This document shows, in pieces, positions 44,511 to 55,399 of a stretch of 64,000 nucleotides of DNA. The notes beneath the pieces were generated by a model, which was not told the DNA's origin, ran no database searches, and saw only the letters and a list, made by a program, of their open reading frames with translations. Source of the DNA: Cordilura impudica (lineage: Eukaryota; Arthropoda; Insecta; Diptera; Scathophagidae). The DNA is taken from contig OY821517.1 of assembly GCA_963682025.1 (NCBI GenBank), forward strand, positions 94,299,946 through 94,363,945. The letters are read 5' to 3'. The translations under genes were made by a program, and so were the position numbers. Positions within the stretch are counted from its first letter, which is position 1. Each line of letters opens with the position of its first letter.

Positions 44511-46260
44511 ATGGGTAATGAAATAGCACTACGTGCTAAAATTATAAAATGTTTTCAATAAAATCCAATTTGATCCTGCAAAAAGTTGTCCAAAGAATCA
44601 AAGGTCTGTCGTCAAACTGTTTCTGATGTTATTTGGAAGTATAAGGAGAACCTTGATCATTGATAGGAAACCTGGGTCGGTGATGAAGGAAATGTCCACA
44701 TGTTATTTTTACGGTAAGAAAATAGGAAGCATATTGAAAAGAGTTTCAACACATCCGCTAGGAAAGAAAAGCGGTTATTTGTTCCAGACAGGATTGCTTT
44801 AAAACATTTAAAGGCCTAACTAAAAGCACGGATTTCAAAATCAAGTTTAAAAAATTACTCCTGCTGCATAATGACAAATTTTTGGCAGCTTTAGGGTCAA
44901 TATTTATACCCTATACCACTATGTGGTTTGGGTATAATGACTTTGTGCTGCTGTTTGTAACAACCAAAAATATTTGACCTAGACACATCTTTAATTATAC
45001 CGATCGAATCAGAATCACTTTCTGAGTTGATTTAACAATGTCCGTCCGTCCGTCCGTCTGTGTGTCCATGTAAACCTTGTAATCAAACTGCAGGTCGCAA
45101 ATATGAATATATTTTGATGAAATTTGGTATGTAAGCTTTTATCGGCCATGGGATGAAAATGGTGAGAATCGGTCCATGTTCAGACCTAGCCCCCATACAA
45201 ATTACCCCTATGAAATCGACATAAATTGCCATAAGATCCAAATTGTCATATAGATCTTACTCAAATTGGGTTTGTATGCGTTCATTACATCCATTAATGT
45301 GTAGTCCAAAAATGATGCCTTCGGCCCCATATAGAGCTGCTTCCCGATCTTCACTTAAATCTATCAAAAAACAAAAATATTGCACGGATTCTTCTCAAAT
45401 TTTGTTTGTATATATTTTTGCAAAATACAAGAGACTTTACCAAACATGATCAGGATCGGGCCATTTTTGGACTAGGCCCCATATAGATATATCATCCGAC
45501 ATGAACTTTTTCATATCTGCAGCCAAAAAAATTAATAAAAATCCCACTCAAATTTGGTTTTTGCTTATTTTCTATGTCCAGTTAGTTGGGCCTAAGAGAG
45601 AGAGTTTCTTAACGCATGGTATAGGGTATCGTATAGTCGGTATAGACCGACTATAATTTTCTTACTTGTTTTATTTTACGAATGTCCGACGAAATGTCAA
45701 GGATAAGTTTAGCATACAAAAGCAGAAGAAATATCCAAAAATGTTCCTGGTATGGCAAGCAATATGCAGTTCCGGCGAAAGAAGTGACTCATTTGTTACA
45801 AGGGGTCTCTAAATCAAGAAAACTTGTATTAGGAATTATTTTCCAAAAATATTCCTGCCTTATAAAAGCCAACACAATCTGTTCACATACATTTTGGACG
45901 ATTTGGTATCATTTTAATATGGTAAGAAAGCTCTTGTGTGGTGCAAAAACAATAATATGGACTTTTGTACCAAGAAAGTTCAATCCTCCAAGCTGTCCGA
46001 AGCTTATGCCAGTGGAAAGGAAGTTGCGTACTACAAAAAGGCATTCCAAATTGAGGAAGATTTTAAAGGGAGATGTATTAGTTATTCAAAAATTGAGACA
46101 AACCACTATAAAATCCCTAGTGAATGGGTTTCCTCTAAACGTCCATAACATATTACAATATTACAATATTTTTGAAGACATCGAGTGCAAACTCCTTCCT
46201 ATGCGAGGTTTTTTGAATTACGGTTTTGAAACTAGAAAATTCCAAATGGTGTTTTGCTAG
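44511..46260 (+). pseudogene. Mariner-like transposase, broken by family A
   Basis: N-terminal remnant from ATG 44511 (MGNEIALRAKIIKCFQ, then LSKESKVCRQTVSDVIWKYK, a helix-turn-helix). After the family A insertion (44906-45670) the frame continues NVRRNVKDKFSIQKQKKYPK, MFLVWQAICSSGERSDSFVT, and later VPRKFNPPSCPKLMPVE and LRQTTIKSLVNGF. The VWQAIC and NPP.CP...PVE motifs are those of a mariner/Tc1-superfamily transposase distinct from the DD34E Tc1 proteins elsewhere here. Several frameshifts (near 45810, 45900) and stops. Taking out family A at AACAAG/GGGTAT restores QL-stop-GQYFYFTNVRRN in one frame, with no extra bases. Confidence 0.75.
44906..45670 (-). mobile_element. Family A, minus strand, inside the mariner-like transposase
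   Basis: ATACCC at 44906 to CTTACTTGTT at 45670. The palindrome carries a one-sided change (GTCGGTATAGACCGAC). CCGTCCGTCCGTC microsatellite near 45041-45060. Confidence 0.92.
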
Positions 46261-46289
46261 TTTAGCTGCATGTTTTTCTGAAAAACATG

Positions 46290-46745
46290 TAATTTTTTTT
46301 TTCTCATGGCCATATCTCAGTAACCAATTAAAATTTTGATTTTGATGCATCTAGTCCATCAAAATTTTGAATTTTGCTATCTTTTTTCACTATTTTACAA
46401 TATAATTCATAATTCATCACAACATTATAATACTGGAACATGCTTCTTTCACATTTCAAGTAGTATTTTACATAGAAAGTTCGAGATGTTAGTTTCTCAA
46501 CTATTTGAATTTTTTTCCATAGCTGGCGTTGCTCCAAGTGCATGTAAGGCTTGAATTAGCCCTAGCAGTCAATACAAATGTCATGCAGCTGCATACTGTC
46601 ATTAATGTGACAAGACAATAACACAAAAACGTTAAGAAGTGTTCGGCAATAAATGAATTGTGGCCATTTAATACCCAAAGTTGGAAAGAAGGAGCGAAGA
46701 TATTCTCGTTGGTTTTCGAGATACAGCCATGAGAAAAACTGCATA
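46290..46745. repeat. Possible short inverted-repeat element
   Basis: TTTTTCTCATGGCCATATCTC (46296) is matched in reverse by GAGATACAGCCATGAGAAAAA (about 46720). It may mark the ends of a MITE or the mariner-like element's own terminal region. The interior is non-coding. Confidence 0.35.
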
Positions 46746-46839
46746 AAATGTTCGTACTAATAGTACGAATGGTACTTTATTATTTTCAGTAAGTACTTCA
46801 ATGAAATAAAAATTAGAGAGAATTGGTTTTGCTATACAG

Positions 46840-47220
46840 AAATGGGGAAATGCATGTTAAATTATGGGAAAATGCTTGTTAAGTCTATAGGAAATGCAAG
46901 CTAAATGGCAAAAATGCATGTCATGTGCATGTTTTTGATTTTTCGAAAAATTTTTTTTTACTTGCAGCTTTGAAAATCATTTTTCTTAATTCAGCATGCA
47001 ATTTCCTTACATTTAGCATGCAACTTCTATACATTAAGCATGCAAATTTTTCTCATTTTTAACAGAGAAATTCCAATTTTTAGCAATGTTTCCCATAAAT
47101 TTCCCCAAATTTTGGAAACATTTAGCCATTTTTGATATGCATTTTTACCATTTGGCATGCATTTCCTATAGACCAAACAGGCATTTTTCCATAACTTAGC
47201 ACGCATTTTCCCGCTCTTAC
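46840..47220. mobile_element. MITE built of short ~21-bp repeats in inverted arms
   Basis: The left arm (46841-46922) repeats words such as AAATGCATGTTAAATTATGG and GGAAATGCAAGCTAAATGGC. The right arm (47125-47215) is its reverse complement, with CTATAGGAAATGCA in both. Additional GCATGCAA words fill the middle. Confidence 0.6.
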
Positions 47221-47469
47221 CAGGCGCTTCCCTTAGTCCCATAAAAATAATCAATACTCTTAGTTCAATGGTGTCCCTATTATTACATTTTATACAAGTT
47301 AAGATTTTTTTTTATCTCACTCCTTATACAAACATATAAGTTAAGTCAATAATATTTTGTGCGAAAGCTTTGATGACAGATTCACACCTGGGTCCCATTC
47401 TCACCACGGGTTTTTGGCATTCTTTTTTTTTTTTTTTTTTTTGATATGACAAGCTTTCTGTGTAGCAGA

Positions 47470-47905
47470 AAAATGTTTTTATAATTTTTCTTTACGATTT
47501 CAACCTTGACTTCATTCTACAGGTTTTCTATTGGATTGTAACTAGTCAGCGTGTTGCGCTGGATAATCCAAAACATAGATCATCTCTGCACAACACATAT
47601 TTTCAATTTGCTTGGCTGAGTGTTTATATTCATTATCTTGCATAAATTTCTACTTGTATGTTATAATCTCGTAGGCATGGGGTTCCATCTGGATTTTATA
47701 ATGACCATGTACTGAAAAATTTCCGTTTTTCCATTAATTTGCAAGACAATGCACGCCAAATCATAATGTTACCAACCCCGTATTCTGCCGTTCTCTAGGT
47801 GATCCTTGAGTTTTATGTTTGATGCCAATACGATGAACAAATGTTCGACAATCTGCAATATCCCAACACGTTTTTTCAGAAATCAGTGTTTGTAAGTTTA
47901 TGGCG
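47470..47905 (-). pseudogene. Tc1-like transposase fragment (Tc1-e)
   Basis: The minus-strand frame shows SEKTCWDIADCRTFVHRIGI, then RENGRQ..GLVTL-type remnants, KFMQDNEYKHSAKQIENM (second catalytic D region, with the usual DP replaced by EY) and DYPAQHAD followed after a stop by LQSNRKPVE, a decayed DWPAQSPDLNPIENL. It carries stops and is old. The N-terminal DNA-binding part was not found. Confidence 0.68.
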
Positions 47906-48059
47906 TTTGATGAATGTTAATCGTTTTTAGATATTTTTTTTGTCGATAGTGGCTTTATATTGGAACTGCACCCAAACAAGTTTTCCCCATTCAAGCTTCT
48001 TCTGACAAGTCGGCTTGATATTTATAAGTTGAAACGCTGACTAATGTCGGACAATATCT

Positions 48060-49080
48060 GCCGTAATGACTTCAAGAACACACAAACTGGTTGTGTCAAA
48101 ACCTACCAAAGAAATGGTTGCACCATCCCATAATTTTTCGGTGTCCCAATGTGGAAAAGAAAAATATGAGTTGAAAAACGAAATTTGGAGTATTGTTGAT
48201 ATCTACACAGGACTGATATCGTTGACAGGAACAATGGCAGAAGTAGACGAGGGTGCTGTAAGTTCGAAAACGAAGTCCGATAGTCTTTCCGTCAGCTGTC
48301 ATATTGGCAATATTACTGCCGATTAGTTAAAGACTTAGCTGATGGAACATGAGGGGAAAATGAGGCTGGGAATAGGTGAATCAGCTACCACTGACACGAT
48401 ACCTTTACAAAGAAGTTGGAGGCAAGAGTGTTGGTTCGCAGACGAGTCCAAGGGCGCTTGAGGAGTTGTTACAGTATAGCGTTACGAGGATGAGTCGGAG
48501 ATCGGTTTAAAAGCTAGTTCGGAACGTTGTCGATATCAGCCTCAACCCACCCCCTTCCTCCCTGATAAAGACAAGTAGTTGAAAAACGGGTTCAGAAGGT
48601 TATCAATATCATCTTGCATGCACAGCCATAGGGATGATGTTGAAGAGCGTTGAAAGGAGATAGATAAGTTTTAAACGACTTCGGAAAGCTATTAATGTTA
48701 CCTCCCATATGAACATCATAGGTGGACAGTATATGGGGAAGAAGGAGTTAAAGATAGATGGTCAATTGATGGCAAGAATTTGAAATGAATTTGAAAATGC
48801 TGAGCCGACAGAAAGAAGTGTCAGATGTTGTGTGTGTTCTCGCAAGTATTGCTGAAGATCGACAAGATAGTTTTGAACCCTTAAATGGCATTAATCGGCA
48901 ACAGGCCGATCCTTCAGCAAAGAACGGCCCGATCCTTCAGCAAAGTATGATGTTATTCCAAACATATTTATCATAGTTTGCGGGGCGTTGGGTAGACGCA
49001 TAGTGTCTGTCTGGTGATTAATCACCGTGAGATAAGTCTTCAAGACTGGGGCTCAAGTTAAGCACAAGAGACCTATGGAT
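48060..49080. other. Less AT-rich unique segment
   Basis: Noticeably richer in G and C than its neighbours, with phrases such as GGATGAGTCGGAGATCGG and GCAAAGAACGGCCCGATCC, where ATCCTTCAGCAAAG is repeated 20 bases apart. Open frames at 48066-48326 (86 codons) and 48785-48976 match nothing I know. It could be a decayed retroelement or a lost gene exon. Confidence 0.35.
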
Positions 49081-50153
49081 ATACCCGTAAGCATATTTAT
49101 TTTTAAGGCTTTGGCTTCGAAATTTTGCCTATAGTCAATACATCGAAAAAATATAAACATAAGAGAGTTACATTCTTCACTTTTTTTGAGAACTATGTAT
49201 AATATAACCAATTTCAGCAACATTTGCTATGTTTTCCTGATCCTATTGTAAAAATGTTTTCACTCTAAAACGCTTATTAGATTATTTTTCGACTACACTA
49301 AATATCACGAGTTTCTAGAGAAAGCCACTTAAGTACTGAATGTTTAAAGCAATTTTATCATTTACATGCTTACTTAAAATCAAACGTGTAACAGTAAATA
49401 ATAGCAGAGCATAAGTGAACTGTTTTTCACCTTAATCAGCAGAGATATTGAAGCTTTAAGCTGAACGAAAAAAATTTACATATTGATGCACTTTTAGTTA
49501 AATAATTTTAAAACATATTTGAAATATCAGTTTGTGCGCTTTGTGTGTCCACGACTGTACCTGCGATGCTTTGTCCCATTACACAGTGGGGTATTTGTAG
49601 AAAAAAATGCTAGTACAAAAGTCTAACCATTTCATTGCTGACATCAATTTTTACAACATTTGCCTGCTTCTGGATCAAAAATCTTACCAAATATATTACT
49701 AATATAAGCATTAGTGTTAATTCTATTTTAACTATGGAGTCTGCAAGTGCTGATTAAAACATCTATAAATTTTTTATAAATCATACATTATTTAGGTTTA
49801 CTCTGTGGTTTAAACTAAAATTTAAGTTAAATATCAAAAGAGAGTCACCCAGGCCGTTTACTACCTGTATATATCTCGGTTAATTCTCAGTCGCAGTTGG
49901 GTGTAATTTCAACTTAGCTCCAGAATATCATTGGTACCTTGCTCAACTTTGGTTCATGTATTCTTTATATATCCATAAATCCATCGGTATAACTAAAACA
50001 ATAGATGATATTAATTTGTAGTCATAATACTAATATTAAACAGCCTTCTCCCAGCAAAAAAAAAAATGCTCCTCTTTGTTCCAATGTAATAACTCTTTGG
50101 GTGTGGTTATAAACAACTTTGCAAGTTGTCATTATAAATTTATATCATAAATT
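49081..50153. other. AT-rich stretch without a recognised gene
   Basis: Nothing identified. Confidence 0.5.
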
Positions 50154-50848
50154 AACAAGTAAGAAAATTATAGTCGGTCTAGACCGACTATACGATACCA
50201 TATACCATGCGTTTAAGTCCAACTAATTAGTTATAGAACATTAGCATAAACCAAATTTAAGTAGCATTGTTATTAATTTTTTTGGCTGCAGATATGAAAA
50301 AGTTCATATCGGGTGCCACACATATATGGGGACTAGCTCGGAAAATGGACTGATCCTGACCATATTTGGCAAAGTCACTTATATTTCGAAAAAATATATA
50401 CAAACCAAATTTAAGAAAAATCTGTGCAACATTTTTGTTTTTTGATAGATTTTAGTGAAGATCAGGAAGCAGCTCTATATGGGGCCTATGAATAAGAATT
50501 GTCCTATATGGAATATTTTTGGAATACTGATTAATGGATATAATAAACACATAAACATCCAACTGGACTGAAATCTATATGATAATTTGGATCTTATGGC
50601 AATTTATGTCGATTTCATAGGGGTCATTTGTATGGGGACTAGGTCTGAACATTGACCGAATTTCGCAATTTCAATAGCGTTCATCGTACGGCCGATGGAC
50701 ACACAGATGGCCGTACGGACATCGCTAAATCGACTCAGAAAGTGATTCTGAGTCGATCGGTATAATAAAAGATGGGTCTAGGTCAAATATTTGTGGTAGT
50801 TACAAACAGCAGCACAAAGTCATTATACCCAGCACAAAGTCATTATAA
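50154..50848 (+). mobile_element. Family A, divergent copy without terminal hairpin
   Basis: AACAAGTAAG start and perfect palindrome (50171-50194). The microsatellite is nearly lost, replaced by an inverted pair of GTACGGCC words. The end reads CATTATACCCAGCACAAAGTCATTATAAA: the hairpin is gone and CAGCACAAAGTCATTATA is duplicated in its place. Confidence 0.85.
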
Positions 50849-50935
50849 ATAGGCTGTTGTTAGTAATGCCACATTAGTACACGGAAATACAAACTAAATT
50901 TCAGAATTACAAATTAATAACGAGATATTTAAATA

Positions 50936-51290
50936 TAATACCCTTTACCATGCATTAAGAGGCCCTATCTCTTAGGTCCAACTAATTAAATATAGCATGC
51001 TTATAAATTTTTTTGCCTTCGGATATGAAAAAGATCATATCGGATGCTGTATTTGTATGGGGACTAGGTCAAAAAATGGACCGATTCTGACCATATTTAG
51101 TAAAGCAAAATTTCTATTTTTTTATAGATTTTAGTTCAGATCAGGAAACAGTTTTCAATTGGAGCTATATTATTTTTGAATAACTGATTACCGGGTGTAA
51201 TAAAAATACACTAGCTGAGACCTATATGATAGTTTGGAACTTACGGCAATTTAAGTTGACATCATAGCCGTTTCAGACCTGAGTAGGAAA
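50936..51290 (+). mobile_element. Family A, decayed 5' two-thirds
   Basis: Begins AATACCCTTTACCATGCATT (palindrome missing) and follows the family A order to ACGGCAATTTAAGTTGACAT, with low identity. The 3' third is absent. Confidence 0.6.
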
Positions 51291-51352
51291 ACGATTGTAG
51301 TAATCAACCATCAATATAAAAATTATTTTTACCAAAGTCTATTTTCTTTCTT

Positions 51353-51937
51353 TACCCTCCACACCTCAGTGGCAGAGGGTATGTATAGGTTTGTTATTCC
51401 GTTTGTAACGCACCAAAATAAATTCCGGAGACCACAAAACCATTTATTTTCTTGATAATTATAGCAAGGGAAGTTGATTTAGCGATGACCGTTTGTCCGT
51501 CTGTCTGTGAAAATTACGATCACACCGTCAATATCTAAGGTAGGCCGTTCTTTTTTGTACAAAATCATTTAGTAACATCCCAGAGGAGTTGCTATTTAAA
51601 ATCGTCAAAATCGGTTAAACTTTTTCAGTGTGTTTGTTGTGTTTCTTAAGATATGTTGTATATGTTGTAATTCTTCTTATTGTTGAAGTCATTGCTGTTG
51701 TGTGTACATTAATATTGCACGAAAAACAATGCAATTTCTCAAATAGTAATTAATTCTTTTTAAGCATCATTGTTTTTATAACAGAAATTGGCCAACAAGA
51801 AATCGAATCAACTTTAAATTTAATTGGTACTCGGATTTAGTGTTTCAATATCGGCAACAGTTTCAAAGTGGTAGCCGTACTTAAAATTGGTTGGAGGGTT
51901 TCAAAAATTCGATACAGCCGAATTTAACACTCTTAAT
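51353..51937 (-). mobile_element. Family B HINE-like element, both ends present
   Basis: The left end TACCCTCCACACCTCAGTGG and GAGGGTAT is the 3' hairpin. ATTCCGTTTGTAACGCACC, CCGTTTGTCCGTCTGTCTG and ATTTAGTGTTTCAATATCGG follow. The right end is the 5' part (TTCGATACAGCCGAA, AACACTCTT). 585 bp, shorter than the copy at 21608. Confidence 0.75.
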
Positions 51938-52822
51938 TATTTTAAATCTCCTTTGTGTAAAACCATGGCTTAAATTATCGGTCGAACTAAAAGCTTCACT
52001 TTAATTTACTAAAAGATATGAACTACAAAATATAATTAAAACTGAACTGATAGTGAAATTGGGTCTTTTTTGTAGGCAATAATATAGTGTAGGGCACAAT
52101 GTAGTGTTGCTAGAATGCTTACTGATTTTTTTTTTTAGGAGATATCAATTTTCCAAATATATTTTTTAAATTTTTATTGTAGTCCATTGTTGAGAGCTTT
52201 AGACAAGATAATTTCACAAAATTGTTAAATATATTGCTATTGATGTTGTAAAAATTTTTTTATTGCTCCGTCACACTGTAAAATGTTGCGTTAAACATTT
52301 GCGGGATATTCTATATTTGTGTAAAAAAATTCTAACTTGCAGTACCACTCCTGTAGAATATTAAGATATACTTACGTTATGCAAATGTATGCGTAAGCTT
52401 CTACGTGTATGTGTATCTTTAGTTCGTAAGGCTGTTATACAAGTTTATCGTTTTTATTAACATTATTAAACAGTTATATCAGGTGGAAAATCATTGTAAC
52501 ATGTGTCAAATTTAAAATTTGATTTAACTGAGAAAAAAGAAAATCATCAATGTGTAGTGAAATAAATATTAAAAAACATCTTTTATACCTGCGTTATCTT
52601 CATTTAATACCGCAACCACAACATGTTACCGGAATGTTTTATGCATAAAAAATGTTTCTCAAAGAAAACAATCTAAAATCATAAGAATGATATTTGTATT
52701 GGAGTTTTATAAATTTTATTTGTATGTAAATTTGATGTTATAAATTGTATTTTATAAGATTGAGAGTAGGCAGTTGGAAGATTGCTGAAACAGTTTGCTT
52801 ACATTTGGTTATTTAGTAATAA
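51938..52822. other. AT-rich stretch without a recognised gene
   Basis: Nothing identified. Confidence 0.5.
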
Positions 52823-53104
52823 AACAGGTAAGAAATTAAAGTCGGTTTAGACCGACTATACGAACCCTATATCATGGGTTTAGAGACCCTATCTCTTAGG
52901 TCGAACTAATAAGGTATAGACAATAAGCATAAACCAAGTTTGAGTTGCCTTGTTATTAATTTGTTTGCCTTCCGATATGAAAAAGTTCATATCGGATGCT
53001 ATATTCATATGGGCATTAGGTCTAAAAGTACACCGATCCTAACCATATTTCGTAAGGTCACTTATTTTTTGCAAAACGACAAACCAAGTTTAAGCGAAGA
53101 TGGG
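52823..53104 (+). mobile_element. Family A, 5' third
   Basis: AACAGGTAAG, palindrome with one change (GTCGGTTTAGACCGAC), body to GCGAAGATGGGGAATAAG, then cut off where repeat F begins. Confidence 0.8.
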
Positions 53105-53107
53105 GAA

Positions 53108-53290
53108 TAAGAACAAAAATTTCACAAAATAAGCGTATAACATATACAGAATTCAACAATCCCACAAGTATAACTAGAGTCCCTGCAGTTGTTTGTTACA
53201 GTATATATAGATGACGCTTTCTGTTTGATTTTAAAAAAGTGAAATAAAAAAGCTTTAATCACTTAGATGTTTACACATCTCCCCATGGTT
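53108..53290 (+). repeat. Repeat F, second copy
   Basis: Matches 43995-44190 in order and orientation (AATTCAACAATCCCACAAGT, GATGACGCTTTCTGTTTGAT, GATGTTTACACATCTCCCC). It lies directly before the TE pseudogene below and could be that element's 5' region. Confidence 0.75.
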
Positions 53291-53309
53291 TTCGTAGTGA
53301 CTCCGATGA

Positions 53310-55399
53310 TTCATATGAGTTACCAAACAAAGCTAAAGCTCGCAAAAAAAGATTTCAAGTTTAAAATGCTGCTTCAAGTTGAAAATGCAGCTTAGTTTTC
53401 GGCCAAAAATAGAATGCGTAGAGAAAAAGGCAAAAGTTATTTTGGAAAAGTAATACTTTGATTGAATCAGCTCCTATTAATAGACCGCGAAATAGAAAAT
53501 TATTAAGTGAATCCAAAAAAGTCTAACTTTAAAAAATATTATCTCAACGGTCAAAGCAAAAATATGCGAGTGTGAAGAAAGTTTTCTTGAACACATTGAA
53601 CGTAGGTGCAAAGGCTGCACGTAACTGGTTGAAGAAACCTTCAATTTCAGAAACAGGTTCAAAGAAAAATAAATTTAACAAATGAAACAATGCCTTAATT
53701 AATTTTTTGATGCCCTTCCATCAATAGAATCGCATTACCGTCGTGCGGATAAGCAAAAAAATATCTGTTGCCATATTGGCGCACAGAAAAAGGGCTCGAA
53801 GATTTTTATGTCAATGATTGGTGCAAAGAGAAGAACATGCAGTCACTTTCAAATGCCGCATTTTATAAAACATTTGATACTAAACAAGTAAGAAAATTAT
53901 AGTCGGTCTAGACCGACTATACGATACCCCATACCATGCGTTTAGAAACCCTATCTCTTAGGCCCAACTAACTGGACATAGAAAATAAGCAAAAACCAAA
54001 TTTGAGTGGGATTTTTATTATTTTTTTTTGGCTGCAGATATGAAAAAGTTCATGTCGGATGCTATATCTATATGGAGACTAGGTCCATAAATGGACCGAT
54101 CCTGACCATGGTTGGTAACGTCTCTTGTATTGTGCAAAAAAATATACAAACAAAATTTGAGAAGAATCAGTGCAATATTTTTGTTTTTAATAGATTTAAG
54201 TGAATATCGGGAAGCAGCTCTATATGGGTCCAAAGGGATCATTTTTGGACTACTCAGTAATGGATGTAATGAACGCATACAAACCCAATTTGAGTAAGAT
54301 CTATATGACAATTTGGATCTTATGGCAATTTATGTCGATTTCATAGGTGTAATTTGTATGGGGGCTAGGTCTGAACATTAACCGATTCTCACCAATTCCA
54401 ATAGCGTTCATTCCATGGCCGATAAAAGCTTATGTACCAAATTTCATCAAAATATATTCATATTTGCGACCTGCAGTTTGATTAAAAGTTTACATGGACA
54501 CACAGACGGACGGACGGACGGACATTGTTAAATCAACTCAAAAAGTGATTCTGATTCGATCGGTATAATTAAAGATGGGTCTGGGTCAAATATTTTTGGT
54601 TGTTACAAACAGCAGCACAAAGTCATTATACCCAAACCACACAGTGGTATAGGGTATAAAAATTTGGCATTGTTTCTACCTGAAAAAGATCAATGCGGTT
54701 TATTTGCACGCTATTCAGCCGGCAACCTCCCTTATGAAGAGTACGCCGATCACCAAGAGAACAAAACAAAGGCTAGAAATGAGAAGAGAACAGACAAAAA
54801 CGCGGAACATATGTTTTTACAGCAGACCTGCAAGCGGTACCAATGGCTCCAAAATCCCATGTTAGCAGCCTATATTACCGCACAAAGTTACAGGTTCACA
54901 ATTTAGTTTTTTACAATCTTAGAAACCAAATGTGGGCTACACGCTGAAAATTTTTAGTGAAAATAATAATCCCGTGAAAATAATATTTTATAGTGATGGT
55001 TGCACATATCAGAACCGAAACTGTGTGATAAGCAATGCCATGCTGAATACAACAGTCAAACATAAAGTAACATTTGAACAAAATATATTGGAAGTTGGTC
55101 ATATCCAAATGGAAGCGGAGAGTGTACACTCTACGATAGAACGAGCCACGGAAATTAGAAAAGTTGATGTGCCTGCTGAATACAGTGCTATATGTAAAGA
55201 AGCAAGGGAAAAACCTGAACTTTATGATGTTGTTCATTTTGGTTATTAATTTTATAAAAAATTTGACAATATACAATTCTGTAAAAATATTCGCCATGGC
55301 CATGGAAAATGCCATTCCAAAGTGACGGACATTCGAGGAATACAATACACACCAAATTGTGAAATTAATTTTAAACTTAGATTTCCTGATGAATGAAAA
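53310..55399 (+). pseudogene. TE-associated protein with SDGCTYQNRN motif, interrupted twice
   Basis: In order: YELPNKAKARKKRF, KKVFLNTLNVGAKAARNWLK (53574-53640), INFFDALPSIESHYRRADKQ, SLSNAAFYKTFDT, then a family A element (53883-54657). It continues with NLALFLPEKDQCGLFARYSA, GNLPYEEYADHQENKTKARN, LQVHNLVFYNLRNQM, IIFYSDGCTYQNRNCVISNA (54990-55050), LEVGHIQMEAESVHSTIERA, YSAICKEAREKPELYDVVHF and VTDIRGIQYTPNCEINFKLR. The frame shifts several times. The KDQC, SDGCxxQNRN, GHxQME(A/C)xSVHSxIE and VTDIRGxxY words match, from memory, a multi-copy protein common in arthropod genomes and probably carried by a transposon. SDG...N and D/H pattern suggests a nuclease-like fold, but that is only inference. 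The 3' end is overrun by Helitron-1. Confidence 0.6.
53883..54657 (+). mobile_element. Family A, complete (775 bp), inside the SDGC pseudogene
   Basis: AACAAGTAAG to GGGTAT, palindrome 53900-53923, GGAC run about 54506-54523, ATTGTTAAATCAACTC variant. The hairpin loop side reads CCACACAGTGG, a change that keeps the stem. Confidence 0.93.
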
